Source: Ruegeria halocynthiae
GTDB lineage: Bacteria; Pseudomonadota; Alphaproteobacteria; Rhodobacterales; Rhodobacteraceae
Assembly: GCF_900106805.1 (NCBI RefSeq)
Contig: NZ_FNNP01000001.1
Location: 620,001-684,000 of the forward strand
DNA: 64,000 bases
Direction of reading: 5' to 3'
The position numbers were made by a program, and so were the translations under genes. Below are positions 36,976-46,597 of the stretch, piece after piece (positions within the stretch are counted from its first letter, which is position 1; each line of letters starts with the position of its first letter). The notes beneath the pieces were generated by a model. That model had not been told where the DNA came from. It ran no database searches and was given only the letters and a program-made list of their open reading frames with translations.

Positions 36976-38154
36976 TCAGCGCGACTCTGCAAGCTGTGAT
37001 GCGAAATCACAGAGCTTCTGCAGGGATGCGACGAATTTTTCATCTGCGATCGTCATGGCGACACGGATATGACCCGCAGCAGCGGCACCAAAGCTCTCAC
37101 CGGGCATCACCGCGATCGCGTGTGTATCCAGCAAGGCGTTGGCGAAGGATTCTCCGCTGAGGCCGGTCGCGCGGATATCCAGCATCAGATACATAGCACC
37201 TTGTGCCGGGATCAGGCTGACAGTCTGCTGCGCGGCAAGAACTTCAACCGCAAGGGCCCGCCGACGGCGAAACGGTTCAGCGATCTTGTCCTCCAGTGAT
37301 TGGCCCGCGCTCAGCGCAAAGTTTGCGGCATCCTGAATAAAGCCGGGTACGCCATAAGTTGTATGCGTCGCTAGGGTGATCAGATGCTCAATGACGCTTT
37401 CGGGCGCCACGATCCAACCGCAGCGCGAACCGGTCATTGCGTGGGATTTTGACATCGACCCAACGACCAGAGTGCGCTCGACCATGTTCGGCAAAGCACG
37501 GGGCGACAGATGTTCGCCCTCCCAAACCTGTGTGTCATATACCTCATCCGAGATCAGCCAAAGATCCCGGTGCTGGCAGACGTCAGCAATAGCGGAAAGC
37601 GTTTCAGGGGAATACACCACCCCCGTCGGATTGCTCGGGGTATTGATGAGCAATGAGACCGCGCCATGAGCTGCGGCATCGATATCTGATGCGCGGGGTT
37701 GAAAAGCGTCCTCGGCTCGCGTCTCGATGCGTTTTGCCACGGCACCGGCACCGCGGATCGTACCGGGGTAGGTGGCATAGTACGGGTCCAGATACAGGCC
37801 GGTATCGCCCGGATCACAAACCGCTGTGTGCGCTGCAAACAGCCCTGCCTGACCGCCCGGAGTGATGATTACATTATCGCGGGTCGTTGGGACACCTGTT
37901 CTCAGCTGGATGCGCGCAGCCACGGTGTCGCGCAGCAGATCGATGCCTGGGACCATTGCGTATCCGGTGTGCCCGGCGCGGGCCGAAGCCTCCATCACCG
38001 CCAGTATCGAGGGGTCAGTTCGCGTGTCATGCTCGCCGATGGTCAGCTCGGTTATCGCATGGCCCGCGTCAATCATGCGTCGTGCGCGATAGAATACTTC
38101 CCAGCCGTCCGAACTGCTGCCGGTCAGATGCCTGATGCGATGTGATAGGTTCAT
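36976..38154 (-). CDS. Class I/II aminotransferase
   Basis: 392 residues, PLP fold type I. Motifs: TPGGQAGLFAAH, the NTPSNPTGVVYSPET Asn region, ISDEVYDTQVW (Asp and Tyr), the Schiff-base Lys in GSMSKSHAMTGSRCGW, and a C-terminal HIRVAMTIAD with the substrate Arg. Its substrate is not defined by the sequence. It converges on the beta-barrel gene and is divergent from cysS. Confidence 0.9.
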   Translation of the reverse strand: MNLSHRIRHLTGSSSDGWEVFYRARRMIDAGHAITELTIGEHDTRTDPSILAVMEASARAGHTGYAMVPGIDLLRDTVAARIQLRTGVPTTRDNVIITPGGQAGLFAAHTAVCDPGDTGLYLDPYYATYPGTIRGAGAVAKRIETRAEDAFQPRASDIDAAAHGAVSLLINTPSNPTGVVYSPETLSAIADVCQHRDLWLISDEVYDTQVWEGEHLSPRALPNMVERTLVVGSMSKSHAMTGSRCGWIVAPESVIEHLITLATHTTYGVPGFIQDAANFALSAGQSLEDKIAEPFRRRRALAVEVLAAQQTVSLIPAQGAMYLMLDIRATGLSGESFANALLDTHAIAVMPGESFGAAAAGHIRVAMTIADEKFVASLQKLCDFASQLAESR

Positions 38155-38432
38155 GGCGCCTTCCCAACCAGCCCTTGTGCCGAATGGGTCAGAGCACCAC
38201 AATTTTGTCAATCAGCTTCGGGCTGATAGGCAAGAGCGGTGCAAACTCAAGTCTTGGCTCAGATGCAAACCCGTGATATCGGATGTGCATGAACCCGAAT
38301 ACCTGCATCATTATCTGCTGCATTACCTGCTGATTTCTCAAGCGGGCCGGTTTCTTTCGTTTTCTTCCCTGAGACAAGTTGCTAAGCCCGCGCCAACGCG
38401 TGACGTATATGCTGTTTCAGGAGCACGACCCG

Positions 38433-39881
38433 ATGACGACAATCAAACTGCACAACACAAGGACTCGGACGAAAGAGGATTTCGTTCCGATCGATCCAGA
38501 TAATGTGCGGATGTATGTCTGTGGGCCGACGGTTTATGACCGTGCCCATCTGGGGAACGCGCGCCCTGTTGTTGTGTTCGACGTCCTTTATCGTTTGTTG
38601 CGGTATGCGTACGGGCCGGATCACGTAACCTATGTGCGCAATTTCACGGACGTGGACGACAAGATCAACGCAACCGCTCTGGCGCGCAAACGGGCCGGGG
38701 CTGAGGGTTCGCTGGAGCAGCTGGTTCAGGAGCGGTCGAACGAAACCATTGGATGGTATCTGCACGACATGGGTGCGCTGGGGGCGATGGAACCTAATGC
38801 CATGCCGCGCGCCACGGAATACATCGCCCAGATGATTGCCATGATCGAGGATCTGATTGCCAAGGGTCATGCCTATGCCGCCGTGGGTCATGTGCTGTTT
38901 GCGGTGGATAGTTGGAAGAACCATTACGGAGCGCTGTCCGGTCGGTCAGTAGATGACATGATTGCCGGTGCCCGGGTTGAGGTCGCTCCTTATAAGAAAA
39001 ATCCGATGGATTTTGTTCTGTGGAAACCTTCGACGGATGAGCTGCCCGGTTGGGACAGCCCGTGGGGCCGGGGTCGTCCGGGTTGGCATATTGAATGCTC
39101 GGCGATGGCAGATGATTTGTTGTGGAAGCAACCGTTGGCTGTGGGCGCTTTGTCTGAACAAGCGCTGCAACATCCTCATGTCATCGATATTCATGGTGGG
39201 GGCAACGATTTAATGTTTCCTCACCATGAGAACGAGATTGCCCAGAGCTGCTGCGCAAATGAGCAGGACGTTTTTGCAAATTACTGGCTGCACAATGAGA
39301 TGCTGCAGGTCGAGGGCAAGAAGATGTCCAAATCACTGGGCAATTTCTTCACAGTGCATGACCTGTTGGAACAGGGTGTTCCGGGTGAGATCATCCGGTT
39401 CGTTTTCCTGCAGACCCATTACCGCAAGCCGATGGATTGGACCGAGAAGAAGGCGCGTGAGGCCGAGGCAACTTTGCGCAAGTGGCGGGCGCTGACGGCG
39501 GACATCGAGCCCGCCGTCACCGCAGCCCCTGCGGTGGTCGACGCGCTTGCGGATGACCTGAACACAGCAGGCGCCATTGCCGAACTTCACCGATTTGCTG
39601 CGGGTGGCGACGCTGCGGGACTGCTTGCAGGTGCTCGGCTACTTGGGCTTTTGACGGACGAGCTTGCGGGTTGGGCCGAGACAGGTGCCATTGATCTGTC
39701 CTCATATGCCGATCGATTGGCTGATGCACGAGCAGTGGCAATGCAGAGCAAGGACTTTTCGGAAGTAGATCGACTTAAGGCCGCATATGTCGCGGCGGGC
39801 CTGGAGGTCCGGATGAGCAAAGACGGCATCGAGCTGGTCCCGGTTGCAGGTTTCGATGCTGCAAAGCTCGGATGCGTCTGA
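38433..39881 (+). CDS. cysS: Cysteinyl-tRNA synthetase
   Basis: Charges tRNA-Cys. The 482 residues show the zinc-binding Cys in [17 protein letters not shown] (also the HIGH-like HLGN), [47 protein letters not shown] (Zn-binding Cys/His), KMSKSLGNF, and a DALR-type C-terminal domain. GGAG lies 9 bases before ATG 38433; an in-frame ATG at 38409 is upstream of that site. Confidence 0.97.
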   Translation: MTTIKLHNTRTRTKEDFVPIDPDNVRMYVCGPTVYDRAHLGNARPVVVFDVLYRLLRYAYGPDHVTYVRNFTDVDDKINATALARKRAGAEGSLEQLVQERSNETIGWYLHDMGALGAMEPNAMPRATEYIAQMIAMIEDLIAKGHAYAAVGHVLFAVDSWKNHYGALSGRSVDDMIAGARVEVAPYKKNPMDFVLWKPSTDELPGWDSPWGRGRPGWHIECSAMADDLLWKQPLAVGALSEQALQHPHVIDIHGGGNDLMFPHHENEIAQSCCANEQDVFANYWLHNEMLQVEGKKMSKSLGNFFTVHDLLEQGVPGEIIRFVFLQTHYRKPMDWTEKKAREAEATLRKWRALTADIEPAVTAAPAVVDALADDLNTAGAIAELHRFAAGGDAAGLLAGARLLGLLTDELAGWAETGAIDLSSYADRLADARAVAMQSKDFSEVDRLKAAYVAAGLEVRMSKDGIELVPVAGFDAAKLGCV

Positions 39882-39951
39882 TGACAGGTTCCAACTTTGA
39901 AACTGCCCTGTTCGGGCGCAGCAGTTAATGGAAAGCCAGCGGGAGCGAGCG

Positions 39952-41586
39952 ATGAATAAGGAACGCCTCTACCTCTATGACACTACGCTGCGGGACGGGC
40001 AGCAAACGCAGGGTGTGCAGTTCTCGACCGCAGAGAAGGTACAGATCGCGCGGGCGTTGGATTCGCTGGGTCTTGATTACATTGAGGGTGGCTGGCCCGG
40101 GGCCAATCCGACCGATAGTGCTTTTTTTGAAAACGTTCCCAAGACAGCGGCCTGTATGACCGCGTTTGGGATGACAAAGCGCGCGGGCCGGTCGGCAGAG
40201 AATGATGATGTACTGGCCGCAGTGATGAATGCCGGAACGCCTGCCGTGTGTTTGGTGGGCAAATCGCATGATTATCACGTAACCCAAGCGCTTGGCATTG
40301 CGCTGGAGGAGAACACCGAGAACGTTCGTGCTTCGGTTGCGCATATCGTGGCGCAGGGCCGGGAAGCTTTGTTCGATGCCGAGCATTTCTTTGATGGCTA
40401 CAAAGACAATCCGGAATACGCGGTAGAGGTATGCCGAGCCGCTTTGGAAGCAGGGGCGCGGTGGGTCGTATTGTGCGATACCAATGGCGGTGCGTTACCG
40501 GCCGAGGTTGGTCGGATCGTTTCCGAAGTGATCGCAGCTGGTCTGCCCAGTGATCGTCTTGGCATTCACACGCATAATGATACCGAAAACGCAGTGGCGT
40601 GTTCACTGGCCGCCGTTGATGCAGGGGCGCGGCAGATTCAGGGCACTTTGAACGGGCTGGGTGAACGGTGTGGTAATGCCAATCTGACCGCTCTGATCCC
40701 GACGCTGATGCTGAAGGAACCCTATGCATCGCGCTATGAGGTCGGGATCAAATTTGACGCTTTGGCCAGTCTGACGCGCATCAGCCGGATGCTGGACGAT
40801 ATCCTGAATCGTGTACCCCGTAAGCAGAGCGCCTATGTCGGTGCGTCGGCGTTTGCGCATAAGGCCGGATTGCACGCCAGTGCGATTCTTAAGGACCCGG
40901 CCACTTATGAGCATATCGACCCGGCAAGCGTCGGAAACACGCGCATCATACCGATGTCCAACCAAGCCGGTCAGTCGAATCTGCGCAAACGTCTGACCGA
41001 TGCGGGGCTGGCGGTTGACGCGGGTGACCCGGCACTGGGGCGTATCCTTGAGCGGATCAAACTACGTGAGGCGGAGAGTTATTCCTATGACACCGCGCAA
41101 GCCAGTTTCGAGCTGTTGGCGCGCGATGAATTGGGTCAGCTGCCCGAGTTCTTCGAGGTAAAGCGGTATAAGGTGACCGTTGAGCGCCGGAAAAACAAAT
41201 ACAACCAAATGGTCAGCCTGTCAGAGGCGGTTGTTGTCGTGAAAGTGGATGGCGAGAAGAAGCTGTCGGTTAGTGAATCACTTGATGAGAGCGGTAATGA
41301 TCGCGGCCCGGTGAACGCACTTGCCAAGGCTTTGGCCAAGGATCTTGGGCAGTATTCGCAGATATTATCGGATATGCGGCTAGTTGATTTCAAAGTGCGC
41401 ATCACTCAGGGCGGGACCGAGGCGGTGACCCGCGTGATTATCGACAGCGAGGACGGGCAGGGGCGGCGCTGGTCTACCGTTGGCGTGAGCGCCAACATAA
41501 TCGATGCATCTTTCGAGGCTTTGCTGGATGCAATCCAGTGGAAACTGGTGAGCGATTGTGCCCCACACTCGGCGGCTGCCGAATAA
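39952..41586 (+). CDS. cimA: (R)-Citramalate synthase
   Basis: Condenses acetyl-CoA and pyruvate to citramalate, the threonine-independent route to 2-oxobutyrate and isoleucine. The 544 residues begin with YLYDTTLRDGQQTQGVQFSTAEKV (the metal-binding Asp and catalytic Arg of the HMGL/IPMS family) and LDYIEGGWPGANPTDSAFF, which marks the citramalate-synthase subfamily. LGIHTHNDTENAVACSLAAVDAGA supplies the metal-binding histidines, and QGTLNGLGERCGNANLTALIP and SAFAHKAGLHASAILKDP follow. A C-terminal LeuA dimer domain (about 405-535) gives isoleucine feedback. GGGAGC precedes ATG 39952. Confidence 0.95.
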   Translation: MNKERLYLYDTTLRDGQQTQGVQFSTAEKVQIARALDSLGLDYIEGGWPGANPTDSAFFENVPKTAACMTAFGMTKRAGRSAENDDVLAAVMNAGTPAVCLVGKSHDYHVTQALGIALEENTENVRASVAHIVAQGREALFDAEHFFDGYKDNPEYAVEVCRAALEAGARWVVLCDTNGGALPAEVGRIVSEVIAAGLPSDRLGIHTHNDTENAVACSLAAVDAGARQIQGTLNGLGERCGNANLTALIPTLMLKEPYASRYEVGIKFDALASLTRISRMLDDILNRVPRKQSAYVGASAFAHKAGLHASAILKDPATYEHIDPASVGNTRIIPMSNQAGQSNLRKRLTDAGLAVDAGDPALGRILERIKLREAESYSYDTAQASFELLARDELGQLPEFFEVKRYKVTVERRKNKYNQMVSLSEAVVVVKVDGEKKLSVSESLDESGNDRGPVNALAKALAKDLGQYSQILSDMRLVDFKVRITQGGTEAVTRVIIDSEDGQGRRWSTVGVSANIIDASFEALLDAIQWKLVSDCAPHSAAAE

Positions 41587-41587
41587 C

Positions 41588-42364
41588 GTGGAATTCGACG
41601 ATGACATAAAGGCCTGTGCGGCGCTGGTGCATCGGGCTGATCCAGATCGGTTCATGGCCGCCATGGCTGCACCAGTGGCTGCGCGGGCGGTTCTATTCCC
41701 CATTTATGCGTTAAATGTCGAGGTAGCCCGCGCACCATGGGTAACGCAAGAGAGCATGATCGCCGAGATGCGCCTGCAATGGTGGCGGGACGCCTTGCAG
41801 GAGATTGTTGAAGGTCCAACGGTTCGACGGCACGAAGTGGTCACGCCGTTGTCACGCGTTCTCTCGCCGCATCTAGCTGCGCAATTGGATGAATATGTGG
41901 CCGTAAGGCGTTGGGATATTTATCGTGATCCGTTCGAGGATGAAGAGCATTTTGACGCCTATATTGACCACAGCGCCGGTACGCTGATGGTGGTGTCCGG
42001 GCAGGCCTTGGGCGCGGCAGATGAGTTTGTGCTTCGGGATTTTGGTTATGCCTCAGGGATTGCGAATTGGTTGCGCGCTGCTCCTGAGCTTGAGGCGCGC
42101 GGCCGTATCCCGTTGCTTAATGGGACGCCAGAGGGGGTGCAGGCACTGGCGCAGAGAGCGTTGGAACGACTGGAGCGTGCGCGATCTGCGCGTGGTGATG
42201 TATCGGCCAAAGCACGGCCTGCGCTCTATACAGGGTGGCAGACGGAATGGGTGTTGCGGGCGGCTTTGACACGGCCGGGCCGTGTGGCCGCGGGTGCCTT
42301 GGCGCAGGGTGAGATTCGCCGCCGGTTTTCTTTGATGAAGACCGCAGCGACGGGGCGCTGGTAA
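41588..42364 (+). CDS. Squalene/phytoene synthase-family protein, NDUFAF6-like
   Basis: 258 residues of the trans-isoprenyl synthase fold: ACAALVHRADPDRFMAAMAAPVAARAVLFPIYALNVEVARAPWVTQESMIAEMRLQWWRDALQEI, then DAYIDHSAGTLMVVSGQALG. The Asp-rich substrate motifs of true squalene and phytoene synthases are not evident. The NVEVA..E..I.EMR.QWW signature resembles NDUFAF6, the mitochondrial complex I assembly factor of this fold, so a role in respiratory complex assembly is more likely than carotenoid synthesis (inference). GTG 41588 directly follows the cimA stop and is taken as start; a GTG at 41558 overlapping cimA is an alternative. Confidence 0.75.
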   Translation: MEFDDDIKACAALVHRADPDRFMAAMAAPVAARAVLFPIYALNVEVARAPWVTQESMIAEMRLQWWRDALQEIVEGPTVRRHEVVTPLSRVLSPHLAAQLDEYVAVRRWDIYRDPFEDEEHFDAYIDHSAGTLMVVSGQALGAADEFVLRDFGYASGIANWLRAAPELEARGRIPLLNGTPEGVQALAQRALERLERARSARGDVSAKARPALYTGWQTEWVLRAALTRPGRVAAGALAQGEIRRRFSLMKTAATGRW

Positions 42365-42365
42365 G

Positions 42366-43592
42366 TCAGGCAGCCTGAGGGTCTGACGACCTCAGAACCA
42401 GCCATAGCAGCGCGCCGCCTGCCAACGTCAGCAGTGGAATCATGGCGAGGTTTACGGCCGTCCAGCCCTCGACGGCGGAGCCGCCCGAGCAGTTCATCAA
42501 CCCGCCAGAGGCCAGCGAAGCGAAGGTCACACCTCCAAAGACCAGTAAGTCGTTCAGGCCCTGCATCCGCCCACGCTCGTGCACCTCATGCGAGGCGGCG
42601 AGCATACTGGTGGCGCCGATGAAGCCGAAATTCCAACCGATGCCCAGCAAGATCAGGGCGATGAAGAAGTTGCCGAGATCAACGCCCTGAAGGGCCACAA
42701 CGCCCGCCCCGCCCAGAATCGCCAATCCGAGGGCAACGATCTTCTCTACACCAAACCGTGCGATCAGGTGGCCGGTGAAAAAGCTGGGAATGTACATCGC
42801 CAGCACATGGCTGGTCACGATATCTGCCGCATCGCCTTCGGTGAAGCCACACCCGACAACGGCCAGCGGAGTCGAAGTCATCACAAGGTTCATCAGCGCA
42901 TAAGAGACCATGGCGCAGATGATCGCCACAGCGATGCGCGGAGTTTTCAGCAGCTCCAGCCGGGTCCGACCTTTGGGTTCGTCCTCGGTTGGTTTCGGCG
43001 GCGTGGGGATGTCGAGGAAGAAGAACAGGGCCGAGCCGATTACGTTGATCGCGATCACGGCCAGATAGGTGCCCAGGAATGGGATCACATAGGCCTGTGA
43101 GGTCAGCTTAACGATCTGCGGGCCAATGATGGCCGCTGCGAGACCTCCGGCCATAACGTAGGATATCGCCTTGGGCCGGAACGCATCGGATGCGGTGTCG
43201 GCGGCGGCGAAACGATAAAAGCCATGCGCGCTCATGTAGATGCCGGTCAAAAAGCTGCCAGCCAAGAAGATCGGGAACGATCCCAGAAACAGACCGTAGG
43301 CCCCGATAATGCCGCCCGCAGCGCCTGCTGTCGATCCGACAAGGAACCCGGCGCGACGTCCCCAGCGTTGCATAATCGCCGAAATCGGTGTGGCCGCCAG
43401 CATTGAACCCAGAACGATCAGCGAAATCGGCAGCGTCGCGAGGCAGGCATTACTGGCCAGCGATTGCCCGGCCAGGCCACCGACGATGAACATTATCGGC
43501 ATCTGCGCGCCCAAAATCGCCTGCGCCGCCACCAATACGGTGACGTTGCGTCTGGCCCGACTGTCGTCAGGGGTGGCGGCGATCATTGTCAT
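42366..43592 (-). CDS. Major facilitator superfamily transporter
   Basis: 408 residues with about 12 membrane helices. The MFS hallmarks are MQRWGRRAGFLVGS after helix 2 and, at the start of the second half, HLIARFGVEKIVALGLA. A cytoplasmic loop (PTPPKPTEDEPKGRTRLELLKTPR) separates the two six-helix bundles. The substrate cannot be told. The ATG at 43592 is at the expected start of helix 1; the longer frame has no family likeness. Converges on the phytoene-synthase-like gene with one base between stops. Confidence 0.88.
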   Translation of the reverse strand: MTMIAATPDDSRARRNVTVLVAAQAILGAQMPIMFIVGGLAGQSLASNACLATLPISLIVLGSMLAATPISAIMQRWGRRAGFLVGSTAGAAGGIIGAYGLFLGSFPIFLAGSFLTGIYMSAHGFYRFAAADTASDAFRPKAISYVMAGGLAAAIIGPQIVKLTSQAYVIPFLGTYLAVIAINVIGSALFFFLDIPTPPKPTEDEPKGRTRLELLKTPRIAVAIICAMVSYALMNLVMTSTPLAVVGCGFTEGDAADIVTSHVLAMYIPSFFTGHLIARFGVEKIVALGLAILGGAGVVALQGVDLGNFFIALILLGIGWNFGFIGATSMLAASHEVHERGRMQGLNDLLVFGGVTFASLASGGLMNCSGGSAVEGWTAVNLAMIPLLTLAGGALLWLVLRSSDPQAA

Positions 43593-43690
43593 AGGCGAAT
43601 GGTTATCTACGATTGAGACTTGGCACAAGCGGGTTGCATATGCGGCACATCCGCCTAACGTGCGGACAAGGATCACCTATCGGAGAGCGC

Positions 43691-44323
43691 ATGTCCGTCG
43701 GACGTATCATCGAAACACCGGACTGCGTGACCGAAGGGGCCGAATGGCTGGCCAAGGCTTGCCCAAGGATGGCCTATGCTATTGAGCAAACCGGTCCTTT
43801 GCCGTTGCGGCGCAAGCCCGATGGGTTTGCTCAGCTACTGAGTGCAATCGTCAGCCAACAGGTCAGCGTGGCCTCGGCCAATGCGATCTGGAAGCGGCTG
43901 CAGGATGCCAAACTGAACGGCCCGCGCAAGATCATGTGGGCCACGGATGATGACCTGCGGGCCGTGGGTCTCAGCCGTCAGAAAATCCGCTATGCCCGCG
44001 CATTGGCCGAGGCGCGGATCGACTACCCGGCTTTGCGAGACGCCCCGGATGACGAAGTTGTGGCTATCCTGACCGAGGTGCCGGGCATCGGTGTCTGGAC
44101 CGCCGAGATTTATGCCATGTTTTCGCTGGGCCGTGCCGATGTGATCGCACCAGGTGATCTGGCCCTGCAAGAAGCTGCACGCATCCTTTATGACTTGCCA
44201 AAACGACCAACCGACAAAGAGTTACGCCAGATGGCTGAGGCTTGGTCGCCTTGGCGATCGGTTGCAGCTCGGGTTTTGTGGGCCTATTACCGGGTCGCAA
44301 AGGACAGAGAAGGGATCAGATGA
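43691..44323 (+). CDS. AlkA-type DNA-3-methyladenine glycosylase
   Basis: Removes alkylated bases from DNA in base excision repair. The 210 residues are the catalytic core of the HhH-GPD family: FAQLLSAIVSQQVSVASANAIWKRL, the helix-hairpin-helix LTEVPGIGVWTAEIYAMFSLGRADVIAPGDLALQEA with the catalytic Asp in APGDLAL. It lacks the N-terminal extension of E. coli AlkA. GGAGAG precedes ATG 43691. The stop overlaps the next ATG (ATGA). Confidence 0.93.
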   Translation: MSVGRIIETPDCVTEGAEWLAKACPRMAYAIEQTGPLPLRRKPDGFAQLLSAIVSQQVSVASANAIWKRLQDAKLNGPRKIMWATDDDLRAVGLSRQKIRYARALAEARIDYPALRDAPDDEVVAILTEVPGIGVWTAEIYAMFSLGRADVIAPGDLALQEAARILYDLPKRPTDKELRQMAEAWSPWRSVAARVLWAYYRVAKDREGIR

Positions 44324-44985
44324 CACGGGTTTTGAATGCGCTGAGGAAAGAACCGGTTTCGGGCGATACACGCTCGGTCGTGGTGTTCGTGCATGGCTAT
44401 GGCGCCAACGGGGCTGATCTGCTCGGGCTTGCCGATCCATTGGCGGAACATTTGCCGGATACGCTGTTCGTGTCCCCTGACGCGCCTGAACAGATCCCTG
44501 GCATGCCCAACGGCTTTCAGTGGTTCCCGATCCCATGGATCGATGGCTCGTCCGAGGAAGAAGCGCGCCGGGGTATGGAAATGGCGGTCGAGGATTTCAA
44601 CGCATTCTTGGATGCCCTGATGGTGGACGAAGATGTGCTGCCCGAGCAGGTTGTGCTGTTCGGCTTCTCACAGGGCACAATGATGAGTCTTCACGTTGCG
44701 CCACGCCGTGAAGACCCCGTAGCCGGGATCGTCGCCTTTTCTGGCCGGTTGCTGGAACCCGATCTGTTGCCCGATGAGGTGGTCAGCCGGATGCCGGTTC
44801 TGCTGGTCCATGGCGATGCTGACGATGTGGTGCCGCCACAATCGTTGCCCGAAGCTGCCGAGGCACTTCAGACCGCTGGTTTCAAAGAAGTTTACGCCCA
44901 TGTGATGAAAGGTACCGGCCACGGGATTGCACCAGATGGCCTGAGCGTGGCGCTGGCCTTCATGCGGGACAAGCTGAGTTTCTGA
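44320..44985 (+). CDS. Alpha/beta hydrolase, phospholipase/carboxylesterase type
   Basis: 221 residues of the carboxylesterase/thioesterase (PF02230-like) group: VVVFVHGYGANGADLLGLADPLAEHL, the nucleophile Ser in LFGFSQGTMMSL, the acid in LVHGDADDVVPP and the His in GTGHGIAPDGL. All three catalytic residues are present. Translationally coupled to the glycosylase gene by a 4-base overlap; any functional link is not known. Confidence 0.92.
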   Translation: MTRVLNALRKEPVSGDTRSVVVFVHGYGANGADLLGLADPLAEHLPDTLFVSPDAPEQIPGMPNGFQWFPIPWIDGSSEEEARRGMEMAVEDFNAFLDALMVDEDVLPEQVVLFGFSQGTMMSLHVAPRREDPVAGIVAFSGRLLEPDLLPDEVVSRMPVLLVHGDADDVVPPQSLPEAAEALQTAGFKEVYAHVMKGTGHGIAPDGLSVALAFMRDKLSF

Positions 44986-45011
44986 CCTTTGCGCGTTGAT
45001 CCGAGGAGCAC

Positions 45012-45317
45012 ATGATGCTGATCGTGACAGGAGTGGTGGAAGTTTCTGAAGCAGGGGTCGAGAAAGCCTCGACCGCTGCACAGGAAATGGTTGCGGAGAC
45101 CCTGAAAGAGCCCGGATGCCTAGTCTATGAGTTCAGTCAGCTTCTGGGGCAAAAAACTCGGTTTCGGGTTTATGAAGAATGGCAGGATCAGGCCGCGCTA
45201 GAGGCCCATTTCGCGACTCCGCATATGGCAAAATTTCAAGCCACTTTGGGCGAGGTCGGTGTGATCTTCAGCGAAGTCTATCGCGTGGTCAGGGGCGAGA
45301 AGCAACCGCTGCGCTAA
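45012..45317 (+). CDS. Antibiotic-biosynthesis-type monooxygenase (ABM) domain protein
   Basis: 101 residues of the dimeric alpha-beta-barrel ABM fold: VTGVVEVSEAGVEKASTAAQEMVAETLKEPGCLVYEFSQLLGQKTRFRVYEEWQDQAALEAHFATPHMAKFQA. Such small proteins include quinol monooxygenases and unclassified stress proteins. GGAGCAC precedes the ATG; the next codon is also ATG. It lies 26 bases behind the esterase gene and may share its transcript. Confidence 0.88.
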   Translation: MMLIVTGVVEVSEAGVEKASTAAQEMVAETLKEPGCLVYEFSQLLGQKTRFRVYEEWQDQAALEAHFATPHMAKFQATLGEVGVIFSEVYRVVRGEKQPLR

Positions 45318-45321
45318 TCGA

Positions 45322-45747
45322 TCAATCCCACAGCCTGCTTTCTGAAAACTCGACCGAGTTTCCAGCGGGGTCACACACATAAAGAGACCGGGCCCCGTTA
45401 GGCCAGTCGAACTCGGCATCAACGGGAATATTCCAATCCAACAGATGTTTGCGCATCAAAGAAATTTCATCGCGGGTCAGGACAAGACAGACATGGCCTG
45501 GTCCACGTGCGCCATGCGGTGGTACAGGCAGGTCCGGGTTGCTTGGCGGTTTCTCGGTCTCGTCAGCAACGAATAACAACAGAACCGACTCACCGATCCG
45601 ATAGAATACATGACGGTTGGGTACGCGTTGGATTTTTTCCAATCCCAGTATCTGGCCATAGAACTCTTCAGCCGCGTCCAGATCGTCGACGTAAAGTGCG
45701 GCTTCAAGAATTGCCGATGGGGCAGGAATGTCCGGAGTGACTTTCAT
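45322..45747 (-). CDS. VOC (glyoxalase/dioxygenase) superfamily protein
   Basis: 141 residues with the vicinal oxygen chelate fold: AALYVDDLDAAEEFYGQILGLEKI, VFYRIGESVLLLF, GPGHVCLVLTRDEI and SLYVCDPAGNSVEFSE. Possible metal ligands are the His in GHVCL and the Glu in VEFSE. The reaction is not predictable by eye. Only 4 bases separate its stop from that of the convergent ABM gene. Confidence 0.88.
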   Translation of the reverse strand: MKVTPDIPAPSAILEAALYVDDLDAAEEFYGQILGLEKIQRVPNRHVFYRIGESVLLLFVADETEKPPSNPDLPVPPHGARGPGHVCLVLTRDEISLMRKHLLDWNIPVDAEFDWPNGARSLYVCDPAGNSVEFSESRLWD

Positions 45748-45778
45748 GCCGTAAGTGTATCACATCACGCTGTTTTTG

Positions 45779-46384
45779 TCATCGGCGCTGGCGCCGGTCC
45801 CGTTTGCGCGATGGCGTGGCGCTTATTGCTGGTACCGGCAGGCTGTCCCACTGGCCGGGATTGAGCCCGTCCAGAGACCAGTCTCCGATCCGGGATCGGA
45901 TCAGGCGCAGGGTTGGGTGCCCGACTGCTGCTGTCATTCGGCGTACCTGACGATTGCGACCTTCGCGTATGGTCAGTTCTACCCAACTGTCCGGTACTGT
46001 CTGGCGGACACGGATGGGTGGGGTGCGCGGCCACAAGTTCTCGGGCTCATCAATCAGGCGCGCCTTGGCGGGACGTGTCATCCCGTCCTTCAGATCAACT
46101 CCATCCCGCAGAGCCTTAAGCGCCGTCGCATCCGGGATACCTTCAACCTGCACCCAGTAGGTTTTGGCCATCTTGTGTTTGGGGTCGGAGATCTGGGCCT
46201 GCAAGCGACCGTCGTCGGTCAAAAGCATCAAGCCTTCGCTATCTCGATCCAGTCTGCCCGCCGGGTAGACACCTGGCAGGTCGATGAAATCCGATAAAGT
46301 ACTGCGAGGCGAATCTGTGTTCGCGCGGTCGGTAAACTGCGGCAGTACATTGTACGGTTTGTTGAAGCGGATGAACCAGGACAT
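45779..46384 (-). CDS. Ribosomal pseudouridine synthase, RsuA/RluE family
   Basis: About 200 residues without an S4 domain, as in RluE, which makes a pseudouridine in 23S rRNA. Motifs: [14 protein letters not shown], the catalytic Asp in [33 protein letters not shown], and [23 protein letters not shown]. The C-terminus is basic (RKRDRRQRR). The ATG at 46384 was preferred; an in-frame ATG four codons upstream (46396) is also possible. Confidence 0.92.
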   Translation of the reverse strand: MSWFIRFNKPYNVLPQFTDRANTDSPRSTLSDFIDLPGVYPAGRLDRDSEGLMLLTDDGRLQAQISDPKHKMAKTYWVQVEGIPDATALKALRDGVDLKDGMTRPAKARLIDEPENLWPRTPPIRVRQTVPDSWVELTIREGRNRQVRRMTAAVGHPTLRLIRSRIGDWSLDGLNPGQWDSLPVPAISATPSRKRDRRQRR

Positions 46385-46597
46385 GGACCTCGCCATAGCC
46401 CGCCAGTCAAATCAGTGCAACCTGTGGATAACTGTCACTTATCTGTTACTGAACAGGCCTAATCAATACTCGAGATGTTGTGTAAACTCGGGACTTGTCA
46501 GAGATTTAACACGATATATAGTTGAATAAAGGTCGGGGCGGGTGTTCCCCGCTCTGATGTCACAAACGGGCAGTACAGAGTGAGGAGCGATTCTGTT

